Origin: Syngnathus acus
Lineage: Eukaryota > Chordata > Actinopteri > Syngnathiformes > Syngnathidae
Reading direction: 5' to 3'
Assembly: GCF_901709675.1 (NCBI RefSeq)
Contig: NC_051096.1
Coordinates: 8,521,001-8,585,000, forward strand
DNA: 64,000 bases
The position numbers were made by a program, and so were the translations under genes. The notes under the pieces were generated by a model, which worked only from the letters and a program-made list of their open reading frames with translations, had not been told where the DNA came from and did no database searches. Of this stretch, positions 12,501 through 24,000 are shown one piece after another. How positions within the stretch are numbered: the stretch's first letter is position 1; every line of letters starts with the position of its first letter.

Positions 12501-15358
12501 CCGAGATGCAGAACAGACCCACCAAAAGGTTCTCGGGAGGTTGGAGAATGAGAGTTTCGCTTGCCAGGTAGATAGACACCTCAGCCCACTTGTTTCCAAC
12601 TGATCAGACTTGTTGATGGCCAACACAATTTCCACAGGGCTCTGTTCATGGAGCCCACCTTACTGATGCTTGACGAACCCACCAACCACCTGGACCTGAA
12701 TGCCGTCATCTGGCTCAACAAGTACGCCTCTTGTTTCCTTTTTCTCCTCAAGCTTTGTATTCTGCCTGCCTGCCTGTCTGTCTGTCTGTCGCTACGCAGA
12801 GGTTTTGAAATTCTTTGCAGAAAGTGACCTCCAATGTTACTTCGGTCAAACGTTAGCTTCAAGCTTGACATTATACGTCAACTGCGAATGATCCTTCTTT
12901 TGGGACCGATTGCTCCGGTCACTAACGAAAATGAAGTGGATCGATTCTGTCAAGGACAGTCAACTCGTCTAAATAGCAGGAGCACGCTTGGCTTTCATTC
13001 ATTTGATGTTTTAGTGCTCCACCTTTTCTGTCCCTTCCAGCTATCTTCAAGGCTGGAAGATGGATTTTCATTCATTTGATGTTTTAGCGCTCCACGTTTT
13101 CTGTCCCTTCCAGCTATCTTCAAGGCTGGAAGAAAACCCTGCTCATAGTTTCCCACGACCAAAGTTTCCTCGATGAAGTGTGCACTGACATCATGCACCT
13201 CGACAACCAGAAACTCTACTACTACAGAGGCAACTACTGTAAGTCTTTCATCCTCTCACTTGAAATGTAGGTCTTCACTTCTTGGCTACAATGTTCCTTA
13301 CGGTTCAAGGCAATGACGAATCTGAACGGCTCCAATGAAGCTTAGTGCTGGCCAGAGACCATCTTGACTAACCCAACATTTCTTTATCTAGTGACCTTCA
13401 AAAAAATGTATGTCCAGAAGCAAAAGGAGCTCCAGAAACAATACGACAAGCAGGAGAAGAAACTTAAGGACCTGAAGGCTGGTGGCAAGTCCACCAAACA
13501 GGCTGTGAGTTTGAATCTGAACGTCTGAAGTGCTAAAATTGCTCACGACTCTTGCACGTTGATTTTTTTCTTTCAGGAGAAGCAGACAAAAGAAGCGCTC
13601 ACCAGAAAACAACAGAAAGGCAAGAAGAAGGGGGGTCAGGAAGAGGAGAGCCACGAGGCCACGGAACTGCTGAAGCGGCCCAAAGAGTACACTGTCAAGT
13701 TCACCTTTCCAAACCCTCCTCCTCTTTCGCCACCCATTTTGGGCCTGCATAGTAAGAAGGGTTCGATACGTGTTTCAATCATCAGGCTGACGGACGCTAT
13801 CTATGTATGTACGTAGCCTGTGGCTTGCAGCTCCAACAAACTGATGACACTTTCTATTCCAGGTGTTGATTTCTCCTACGATGGCCACAAGCCACTCTTC
13901 AGGAATGTCGACTTTGGAATTGACATGGAATCCAGAAGTAAGATTGCAACAACTTGTGTTCAAAAAAAGGCAGCGCATTGTTTCTGAATTCACATATTGT
14001 CGTTGTTTTCGTAACCAGCAACACATTATTGTAAATGTGTGGTGCTCAACCTAAATGAGGCTAGATTTGAATTTTGCTCGCCTCCCTGCAGTTTGTATCG
14101 TTGGCCCGAATGGTGTTGGGAAGAGTACATTGCTGTTGCTGCTCAATGGGAAATTAAATCCTGTATGTATGTTCATTTGGCAAAGTTTAATGAGCTAATA
14201 ATTCATATGTCCATCCTGAGTGGCACATACTTGTTTTACAGACTAAGGGTGAGATGAGGAAGAATCATCGATTGGTAAGTAATTCATCCATGAAGGTTCT
14301 TTTTCACATTGCTACTATTTTTGTTGAATACAAAGCTATGACAAAAAGTTAGTATGTACTCTACTTTATTGATCCCATGAGGGAGATGATGGAATGAGGG
14401 ACTGTACAGTATTGTACAGCAAACCGCTCGTGGACATGACACGTATGCTTGACTCGGCGCGCGCGTGGATTGCTTGCAGAAAATCGGCTTCTTCAACCAG
14501 CAGTACGCAGATCAGTTGAACATGGAGGAGAACCCCACAGAGTACCTGATGAGGAACTTCAACCTCCCCTATCAGGATGGCAGGAAGTGCCTGGGACGTT
14601 TTGGCCTGGAGAGCCACGCGCACACCATTCAAATCTCCAAACTGTCTGGTATGAATGTGCACTCACTCCAATGGCAAAACACTCCTCCTGACTTTCAATC
14701 GGGATGCAGATAGTTGTTATCGCTACTCTCCTTTGTCATTCATAACTTGTACTTAGTGGTCTGTCGATGCATACCGAAGTGCTCTGACGGTTTTGTTTCC
14801 GATAGGTGGTCAGAAAGCTCGAGTTGTGTTTGCTGAACTATCCTGCCGCCAGCCAGATGTCCTCATCTTGGTAAGATAAAGTCAATTCTTTGGAGATGGC
14901 CATCATCTTTTCTTGACAATATGTCACCCCGCTCGGCGATTGAATATGATTTGAGCTGCAAACTGAAGTGTTGTGTTGGCCTCTCTGCTCTTCCAGGATG
15001 AACCCACTAACAATCTGGATATTGAGTCCATTGATGCTTTATCAGAGGCCATCAATGAATACAAAGGAGGTATGTGGAATATGGTGGTGGGTGCATGATC
15101 TAAAAGGGACTTGAAGTCCTCGTGCGCATGACGTAGCATGATCAACCGCATCTTCCTAACCGTCGGCGCATGTCCACCTTGTCTTGCCCAGCTGTGATCA
15201 TAGTGAGTCACGACGCCCGTCTCATCACTGAAACTCAGTGCCAGCTGTGGGTGGTGGAAGATTACTCGGTCAACCAGATCGACGGCGACTTTGACGAGTA
15301 CAAGCGAGAAGTTCTCGAGTCCCTCGGCGAGACCATGGTCAATAAGGTTAACCCGTGA
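9550..15358 (+). CDS. abcf1: ATP-binding cassette subfamily F member 1 (ABC50)
   Basis: Twenty-six exons: 9550-9610, 10061-10107, 10182-10253, 10367-10493, 10571-10605, 10682-10771, 10876-10923, 11150-11200, 11276-11350, 11431-11532, 11663-11785, 11856-11956, 12050-12135, 12205-12344, 12419-12567, 12638-12721, 13114-13238, 13392-13504, 13577-13751, 13863-13937, 14092-14162, 14242-14274, 14480-14648, 14806-14870, 14997-15069 and 15192-15358. Total 818 residues (human 845). A lysine- and acid-rich N-terminus of about 280 residues, the eIF2-binding part in human, precedes two ABC domains without membrane segments. NBD1 has Walker A GPNGKGKTT, signature FSGGWRMR and Walker [17 protein letters not shown]2 has [17 protein letters not shown] and [14 protein letters not shown]. 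Role: translation initiation with eIF2 and ribosomes. Exon 17 has a duplicated acceptor (see 12990-13133). AATAAA at 15552-15557 is the likely 3' end. Confidence 0.97.
12990..13133 (+). repeat. 73-bp tandem duplication across an abcf1 splice acceptor
   Basis: Two near-identical 73-bp copies (about 12990-13060 and 13061-13133) each hold the polypyrimidine tract, the CAG acceptor and the first 20 bases of exon 17. Acceptors end at 13040 and 13113. Only the second continues into the conserved exon. Using the first adds 73 bases and shifts the frame. Confidence 0.9.
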
Positions 15359-15551
15359 CCCCCCACCTTGAGCACTTGTGGGAGGAACGTGTCGCTACCC
15401 CATCCCTTGTAGGCTAACCCAAAAGACTGGTTTCTTGCTACATTTTCCTTCTGGAATGCCACAAACCAGAAAATGGGCTGTAAACCCCTGCCGGGCATCC
15501 AATTCTTATCAAACAAGACTTGAAATGGTGCGATGTTGATTAAGAACACCA

Positions 15552-15557
15552 AATAAA
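15552..15557 (+). terminator. Polyadenylation signal of abcf1
   Basis: AATAAA about 195 bases after the abcf1 stop and only about 100 bases from the convergent mrps18b stop, so the two 3' UTRs probably overlap. Confidence 0.6.
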
Positions 15558-15657
15558 CCAGTTTTTTTTTCCAACTTTGATTTCTTGGGTTACATTCACA
15601 TCCATGATTCACATGCTTATTTCATTGACTATACGTAGCTGGTAGAAATGGCATCAA

Positions 15658-17186
15658 TCATGTGCCTGGCTTTAGATAAGCCTTATAGGTCTTCCTGACT
15701 TGAGCAACTTCCTTCTCGTCTGGTGTGATTTCACCATACCATTTATACCAGTCGTCACCGGTCGTTAAAGAAGGGGCAGGCGGTGTGAAGCCCACAGCAT
15801 CATGGCCATTGGAGTAATCTTCGCCTGCAAAATCCACATAGGGAATCTGAAAGGAAAGAAAGCCTGAAACGACAAAAGTTCATCTGATAAGTCTTGAGGA
15901 GTCGACAGTGTCAATACATCAAGCAGAGCAAATTGCAACCTTTATCATTTGCACATTGCATTCTACTAGATTGCAGTGCTGATTTGAATTGTTCAGCTGT
16001 AATTCCAATACTCCGATGAGGGGTGAGGTTAAGAACAAACATACCATGATCTCGTGCAGCGTTGACTGCTTCAGTCAGCTTCTTCTGCTGTTTCATACAC
16101 ACACCTGAGAAAATCAGAACAGTGAGACCATTTAGGATCTTTATTCTGAAATATTCATGAAGCCAGCCCAGCCAGGGCTTGTGCCTTACCAGTTCGAGTG
16201 GGATCATACACCACACCAGTGTGGGGGCTGATGAACTGCTGCAACAGCTTCACATTCTGTGGAGGAAAAAAAGCCATTCGGCAATCCAATAAAAAGCTCA
16301 CCCCTAATATAACTCCAAGCACCAGATCACACTAAGTATGGAGTTGAATTAACTTGTACAGGTTGGTTGTAGGTCCCCGATAATGAGTTGAAAACGATTC
16401 ATTTAAAACAATGTATAAAACATTCAACTCACCTGATGATGAATAATCACATGTGGATCTCGACATATTGGACAGGGGTTTCCACATATCTTGTCTCCTC
16501 TCTAAACAAACCCGTTAAATACGTTTTAGAATTTGAATGGCAGCTTTGTACTGAACATGAAATATTCCTACAAATACATTCAAAACACATTACAATGCAG
16601 GTCTTGCGAGTCTTCTGTGGGGGAATGCCTCCTTTGTGGTTCCTCCTGTAACCCGCCCATACTGGATGGGCTCCATACCTCTCAATGTACTCTGCCAGGG
16701 AGATTGGATTGATAAGTACAAGTGTCTATTGAGGGGGAGAGATCACCCTCGTGTATATGGCAGATACCTTCACTTTCCAGATAATCCCACGGTCTGTCTT
16801 TGTAGCGAGAGAGTGCCTCGGTTTCCTTGGTCGCCGCCTCATCCTGCAGTGTCACTGCTTGGCACAAAGAGTGGCTTGGAAGTGCAAGTGGCCGAATAGC
16901 TGGACAGATTCTCATAGATATCCTCTGTAAAACAAAGTGTGATCACACAAAATATACTGACAATATTTTGGGGCTTGTTTTCTGTTTCGGAAGATCGTTG
17001 TTAGCTACACCAATGGCTACTGATCAGCCTGCCTTGACAAATAAAACTTCTTATTGAAGAAAAGACCAACTGTCAGACTACCAGCTAATCGTATAACGAG
17101 CATACCTTAAATTGTCGCAGTGGATATAACATTGAAGGCGAGATGCGGACCACTGCCCTTACAACGGTTTGGACGGAGGCAGCCAT
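15658..17186 (-). CDS. mrps18b: Mitochondrial small ribosomal subunit protein mS40 (MRPS18B)
   Basis: Seven exons: 17186-17106, 16924-16768, 16691-16594, 16501-16433, 16256-16190, 16104-16045 and 15863-15658; 245 residues with consistent phases (human 258). Diagnostic stretches are [20 protein letters not shown], the GNPCPICRD cysteine pair, [20 protein letters not shown] and [20 protein letters not shown], all close to human MRPS18B. The arginine-rich N-terminus without acidic residues fits a mitochondrial presequence. Role: structural protein of the mitoribosomal small subunit, S18 family. Head to head with ppp1r10 and tail to tail with abcf1. The last exon has two acceptors 17 bases apart (after 15864 and 15847); only the upstream one keeps the frame. 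Confidence 0.95.
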
Positions 17187-17800
17187 TTTTCCTCATAGTG
17201 AGGTGAAGGGTCATGGGTCTTGACGGCGGTTTGTAAAAATTACCGCCGCCTATTGGTCTTCTTTCATTACTGCATTGTCTGCACAAGTCTGAACAGATTA
17301 TCTTGGACGTTATAATGGAAGTGTATTTATTATTCCGAGAACGCTCCTCGTAATGTTTGTGGGTTTTTTTTGGGTTGAAGCATGTTACTGGTTTTTGTTT
17401 TGACCTTATTTCGCTCAGACGGTTCATGGATACACGTCTGCGGATACAGCGTGCCAGTTACGAAGCAGCCGCCATTTTAAGGACGTCAACCAGCTGAAGT
17501 GTACTTGTTTTAGAACGTTTATGTGCCAGTGAAATGTGAATAATATTGTATAGATATGTAGTTTTATAAACGCTGTTCCGAAAAATGTGAATGATTAGGA
17601 GTACGCTGATGGTATATCGACTCAAACGTCGAAAACCGGCGTGATTCGCCATTATGCCTTTGAAGCACAGGAAGAAGGTCGTTCGTCAGCCATTTTGGGG
17701 CGATCTCCGGGCTGGAAAAAACGGCGGTGACGCAAAAAACGTCACAAGGTATAAAAGCTAAGTCCCTCCTCTTCTCGCTCATTCCTGGATTTGGTCAAAG
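17187..17800. promoter_or_regulatory. Bidirectional promoter region of mrps18b and ppp1r10
   Basis: The 600 bp between the mrps18b start and the inferred first ppp1r10 exon contains several GCCATTTT / GCCGCCATTTT motifs (near 17180, 17469, 17648 and 17691). They match the YY1 core found in many housekeeping promoters. A TATAAAAG at 17750-17757 faces ppp1r10, followed by a pyrimidine-rich start region (CCCTCCTCTTCTCGCTC) and a good donor GTAAGTG at 17801, suggesting a short non-coding exon ending at 17800. An acceptor at 17964 and a donor at 18141 would frame a second untranslated exon. Exon calls here are inference. Confidence 0.5.
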
Positions 17801-18464
17801 GTAAGTGAAGACGTCACAACATTCGTGCACACATTTGTCGTTTTTGAAGGTGAAATCACCCCCGAATATTCACAAAAACCCTCGCGTGAGGTTGATTACG
17901 CTTAAGGGGCGAATTTTCACCTCTAGTGTCAACTAAGATGTTTTTTTCTTGTGTACTTTTTCAGGTTTCAATTCGTTTTCCCGAAGACTCAACCGTCGAG
18001 GACTTCGACCAACCACCCAAATTGATATTTTTTCTTCAAGTAATGGACATCTGATTACTATTTTTGCCTCCAGTTTGTTCTTGAAGGAAAAGGCTAGCTT
18101 TTAGCTACCAAAGCCCCACCCATTAGAAATTTTGAAGCAGGTATTAAAGCCATCCAAGTTGATATGTTTTTTATATAAACGAAATAAGTGCCCGAAAAGC
18201 ACAATGTGTTATGACTTAACCGTTGAGGGCAATTAGTTTGAATAGGAATGCATAACGTCGACTTGTTAGTGGTACTTTTAAAGTCATCGTATTCGCTATT
18301 TTGCGGTCGTTGGCTAGCAGCCTCCGCAATTTAGCCTAGCCTAGCCTTCTGTTTAGCATGAGCTCACACATGAATGTGGACGGTGACACAAGTCTCCGTT
18401 TCTTCGTGTGTGAGACGAGGTGGGCTAATAACATTTTCAAATCGAGGAATAGTGATATCTATAA

Positions 18465-18720
18465 GCAATCTGATCATAAAGATTGCCGTGTTTGTTTAGG
18501 AGACTTAATAACCAATGAAGTCGGACTTTTTGCCTGCCGGGCTTTTGTAGGGGCTGCTCCACGGAACTGAACCGCACCGCAATCTACACATAAAGATTGC
18601 ATTAGACTGAGGATTGATTGATGGACGTTTGACGAAGCACAGTGTTGGTTGCGTTGACGGTGATAATAGCAAAGGGGATCCCACAAATCCCGCACTGGGC
18701 AATCTGTGGATAAAGATTGC
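18465..18720 (+). repeat. Three near-identical stem-loops, about 117 bp apart
   Basis: The 22-base pattern GCAATCT-N4-ATAA-AGATTGC occurs at 18465-18486, 18579-18600 and 18699-18720. Each folds as a perfect 7-bp stem with an eight-base loop whose last four bases are always ATAA; the first four loop bases differ (GATC, ACAC, GTGG). Spacings are 114 and 120 bp. They lie in the inferred 5' intron of ppp1r10. The sequence between copies is not obviously repeated, so this is conservation of a small element and not a simple satellite. Function unknown. Confidence 0.7.
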
Positions 18721-20334
18721 GGGATGACTGAAGACAAGTGGTCTTTCGTAACACAAACATTTCGGACTGCTCTAAATTGTGGACAATTGGCTTGCTTCAC
18801 CAGCGGGTGTCTTTTTGTTTTTTTCCCCCCCCCCCCCCTACGGAGCATTTTGGAGTTTTCTTCGTTTAAAACCGTAAAGCAGCCACAGCGGTTTTGCTGC
18901 TCAGCAGCAGCAGCCCCTTCCAGCTTGTTCGAGCTTTGTTCTAGCCTAAACGTCCGTCCCCGTCCGCCCCCATTGAGCCTTTTCCATGCTAACAATGCTA
19001 GTCCGGCGTCGCAGGGGTTAAAGTGAGGAGAGGAGGGGCTTGCATTGGCGGAGGAGCTTACTGCCCCTCCCCTCCAGGTTTTTTCCTCGGTATGTCTGGC
19101 TGCATTTATATAACTCAAAAGGATTATTAGCTGCTCAATAACCCCCCCCCCCCCCCTTTTATAGCAACTTTATTAGGTGATCGTTTTCCTACCAGTGATA
19201 CACATTTGTTTCCAAGTTACTGCGTAATGTTGCAGGGTCTTGTTTAACACTTGACAGTTTGTGTACATGTGTAACAGCTGTGCCACTTACAGGCTTTGAA
19301 TTATTTGCAGTGTTGTGGAGTTCTGAGACAATATAAAACTTCTACTTCAACATTTAAACCGGTAAGACCAAACTGATTCCTCACACCAATGCATTTACAA
19401 TTAATGATCTTCTCGAGGCAAGTTATGCACGTATCAAATCACTTATCAAAATGAACAAACATGGGAAAAAAAGTGCACAACCCATTACCCCCCATACCTT
19501 TCAAATAATGCTATGTTTTTATTGTATAACTGCACACACTTGTACAATGTTGATTTAATTACATGACCTATTTGTAGGCTCTTGATGGAATGCAAGTATA
19601 GTCATCCAAAGTAACTTCAAATAATGACTGTTTGTGTAATTACAAACCATGAACCACATTGAGCGGAGTAAAAAAAAAAAAAAAAAAGCATCTGTACAAG
19701 TATTCTAATTCATAGTTTTAAATTCATATGCAGTCAGTATTAGTCATTTGATTTTGACATGCATGTGCGATTAAAATGTGTTAATACTTATGAGTAACTG
19801 GGGAACGAACGTAGTTTAGAAAAGCAAAAAGTAGTCCAATTTCCACAGAAGCACATATCGGTCGGTCCAAATGCCCTGCGAGGTCCAGAGAGGAGCCGTT
19901 CTGGTGCTCTGGGACACTCATGCGCCCTTCTGCTGTCTCTGCAACTAGAGGTCGTTCGTGTCAGCAGCGTGCAACAGCGCTCAAGTATGAGGCAGTACAT
20001 GTTCTATTGCAGAATTGTTTGCTGATGAGTCACTTAGTAGGTTTGTTGTAGTGTGCTACTGATGGGACTGCGGACGTCATCTGTTTGCCGGTGTTAGCGG
20101 AGTGAGTGCTGTAGTGAAATTGAGTTTTTTGGTTTAATGGTGAAAAGTCAAGCCTTGTTCTGTTTTGCAAGAATGGCGTTCAGGTCTGTTGAGCAGCCCC
20201 TCGGTTATATCGAAGGCCCCCCCCAAAAATACATGAATTCCTCCCAATTATTAAAAAAGAAAAGCAAAAAAAGCACACCATACACATCGCCCTACTGTCA
20301 TGTATTAACTGCTTGAGGTTTGTTTTTCAGAAAA
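18721..20334. other. Remainder of the ppp1r10 5' intron, no gene seen
   Basis: Contains C-rich runs (about 18826-18838 and 19142-19157) and an A-run near 19670. No coding exon, RNA gene or repeat family could be supported here. A CAG acceptor at 20328-20330 just precedes the ppp1r10 start codon. Confidence 0.5.
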
Positions 20335-21014
20335 ATGGAGGGGGTGCCAGTGGACCCCAAACAGATTTTGAAGGGAGTAGAGCTTCTACTTGGGAAGGAT
20401 GGGGGACTCTGCAGCTTGGAGGGAGTACCAAAGATGTTCAGGTGAGCAATTTAAGCCTTTCAATGTCTTTTTCCAGGTAGCCTTTTGCAATGGCTTTAAC
20501 CTTTGCATATTTTCCGCGCAGCCTAATGAAAGCGTCTGCCAAGATGGTCAGTCGGTGTATGTACTTGAACATCCTACTTCATACAAAATCACATGATGTT
20601 CTCAACAGGTAAGTTTTGTTGGTGTGATGTGACTGCATCTTTTTTTCTCCTCAGCTGTAATTGCGCAACATTCTACCCGTGCAAGGCTTAAAGCACTCCA
20701 CAGTTGTCTTATTTACAAAGACTGACTTGACTTGACTGATTTTTGTTTTTATTTGATACCATAGATATCCAGAATCAGTGACCACCTCAAACTTTCTTGC
20801 ATGCATTTTTGTGAATAAAACATTCTCCCTCCCTCCCTTTATTTAGGTTTATCCGAGTCGGTGGCTACAGGCTGCTGAATTCGTGGCTCACATACTCGAA
20901 AACCACCAACAATTCGCCTCTGCTGCAGCTTATTCTGCTCACTCTGCAAAAGTTGCCTCTCAAAGTGGACCATCTCAAACAGGTACAAACCAAAGGAAAA
21001 CCAGTTTTGACTTT

Positions 21015-21051
<37 letters not shown>

Positions 21052-24000
21052 ATAATCCTGTCTATTTTATTTGTTCAGTGCAAAATTTCATTTGAATTGG
21101 CTCATGACGAATTTCCCATATGACCTTTCTCCACAGAACAACACAGCTAAGCTGGTAAAGCAACTGTGTAAAAGTGCAGAGACTGAAGGTCAGTTGTCCT
21201 CATTGGTTGGGTTTATTGTTTCGAGGAGGTTGGAGCCCATGCTTAATCTTCAATCTTCATTTTAGAATTGAGGAAGTTGGCGTCTGTGCTCGTCGACGGC
21301 TGGATGGCAACAATTCGCTCCCAGAGTGTATCGAGCAATGCCAGCAGTCCCGGTGGTATGGACACTTAACATTTACCCTTTTATCAATGACTCCTTCTTT
21401 TTGTGATCATCCTAAAATGCTCTCTACATACTCAATGTGTAGATAAGAAGAAGAAGAAAGAAGATGGCAAGGTGCCACTCAGAGAGGTGAAGGACAAGAG
21501 TGCAGAGGATGAGAAAAAGAAAGACAAGGCTAAAGCGCATGCCCCGAGTCATGCGAAAATCCGCTCCATAGGTGAGCGAGCCACTCAAACACCTGATGTC
21601 TGTACTTTGCTGAAATAGTCATGAAAATGCTTTTGTAGGTCTAGAGATGGACACTCCAAATCCTGCCCCCGCAAAGAAAAGCCCGGCTGCTCCCCAGCTG
21701 GGTGACAAGTACAACATCAAGCCTCCAGTCCTCAAGCGGTTAAGGTACGGCGGGCACTGACCAGCAAGAATATGAGCACAGCGCCATAGCAGTCAAGATG
21801 TACTTTGCTCTCTGCAGCCATCCAGTGGTCAGTGGCAGTAACTTCACGCTCTCCTCTTTTTGACTCTCAACAGTTCTGGTCCATTTGATAATCCTCCTCT
21901 TGAGAAGAAATACAAACCTCTAAACACGCCGTCCAACTCGACCAAAGAAATTAAAGTCAAGATCATTCCAGCGCAACGTAAGTGTGTACACCATAATAAA
22001 GCAACGTATAGGTTGATAAGTGCAGTTTACCGAGTTGCTAACGATATTTGTAGCTATGGTTTGAATTTAAATGCATTCACGATGAATTTAATGTGAGGTC
22101 ACGCTTTCCTTTACTGTCCAAAATGTTGAGTGTACTTTCTTTCACCCAATGTCTGCAGCCATGGAGTGCACGGGGTTCCTTGATGCGCTCAACTCCGCTC
22201 CAGTGCCTGGAATCAAGATCAAGAAAAAGAAACCTGCAGCTACTTCACCCTCTAGCGCCAAGGCTGTGTCCCCGACCTCAAATAAGGTAGCTTTTCTGAC
22301 AATAAATCAATGACCAAATCTATAAAGGAAATGAAGAAAAGGTGAACTTCATATGTAGCAAATGATCAAAAACCTCAGACCTGTGTTGGCAAAATGTCTG
22401 TTCTCCTAATCACGCCCTTGTGCTTTTTATAATCTCCCAGACAAATCCATTTGACAGTAAACAATCGACATATTCCTCATCTTCTGGCAAACCAACATCT
22501 CCAGAGACCGTTTCTTCAAATGCGACTGATGAAAATCAGGAGCCAGATCGGCCCGGGACCCCCGTGCCCACCGAAGACTCGGACTCCATGGACACCGGTG
22601 AGTCTGGCTCTGTACAGACCAGGAAGTCAAATAAATAAGAGACCAATGGAAATTGCGCTTTGTATTTTGCAGGAGACAAGCCCAATGCTCTGTCAGAACC
22701 TCGTGGGGAAGAAGACCTGACTAAGAAGGGCAAGAAAAAGAAGACTGTTCACTGGGCTCAGGAAGATCATCTCAAGCATTATTTTTATTTTGACCTGGAT
22801 GAGACAGAGCGAGGTACAAACCACGCCTGCCGCCGCCGCCGCCGCGTATCAAACTCGCACGTGTAAATACGAGTGACTAACTCAATGATTCCCTCTCCTT
22901 CCTAGTCAATGTCAATAAGGTGAAGGACTTTGGTGAGGCGGCCAAACGGGAGTTGATGATGGATCGACAGACGTTTGAGATGGCCCGACGGCTTTCTCAC
23001 GACGCTATGGAGGAGAGGGTCCCCTGGACACTCCCCAGGCCGCTGACATTACCTGGCAGTCTGGTCATTCCTGGCTCCAACAGCACAGAAAAGCTTACCC
23101 AGCGGGACCGTGAGATGGGAATCTTACAGGAGCTCTTCCTCAGTAAAGAGAGGTAGGACATCACCGTTGTCTGTTGTTTTGACCTCGTCATGCAATTCAT
23201 TTGGAATTCTATTGGGTGAAGTTAATGACGGGGGGGCAGACATAGGAGGAGGCTATCAACCAACGGGCTGGTTTGCCCAGTTGTCTTTTGAAGTCTAGAC
23301 GTGCTTGTCTTTTTTTTTACTAGCGTACCCGACACTCCGCACGAGCCAGACCCAGAGCCTTATGAACCTATGCCCCCTCGACTCATTCCCCTGGATGAGG
23401 TCAGTACCAAAATCCAAAGGAATCCCTTGGCTATTTTGTTTTGACAACAAATGACCTCCCTTCTTATTCAATTTGTGTAGGACTCTTCAGTACCAGACGA
23501 TAGCTACCCTGAGCCCATGGACCCATCTCAGCAGGTTCCAGCCCTGGGCCAAAACGAGGGCTCCAAGCTGCCGCCTGTCCTGGCCAACCTGATGGGCAAC
23601 CTTAACAGCAATTCGCGTAGCCCTCAGACCGCAAACACTGTCAGCAATCCGGTCACACCGGCCGTCAACGTACAGGAGCTGCTCACGTCTATCATGGTAC
23701 ATGACTACTGCACACTGGGAGTATTTGTCGACAGTCAAATAAAGCTTTTTCATCTGTTTGATTTACTCATTTGAAACGTAGGTCCTATGCAATGTTTTGC
23801 CTGATCTGTGCAAGTCAAATGCAATCACCGGTAGACTGAACATACCGTGGCAATCATTTCGATCGGATTCATCTTACGAGGGAAATGACTTTGTTGTCAC
23901 AAGAATATCATTTCAAAACAACAAGTACGATTGAATGCAAGTACATCATGGAGCTTAAATAAGATGAAATGTCATTTCCATGGAGGAAAGAGGGGGGAAA

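Noticed and set aside
17750-18800. snoRNA host gene with a TOP-like start and intronic snoRNAs
   Set aside because: The start region is pyrimidine-rich, but I could not find paired C/D boxes with terminal stems or a proper H/ACA arrangement; the hairpins alone are not enough.
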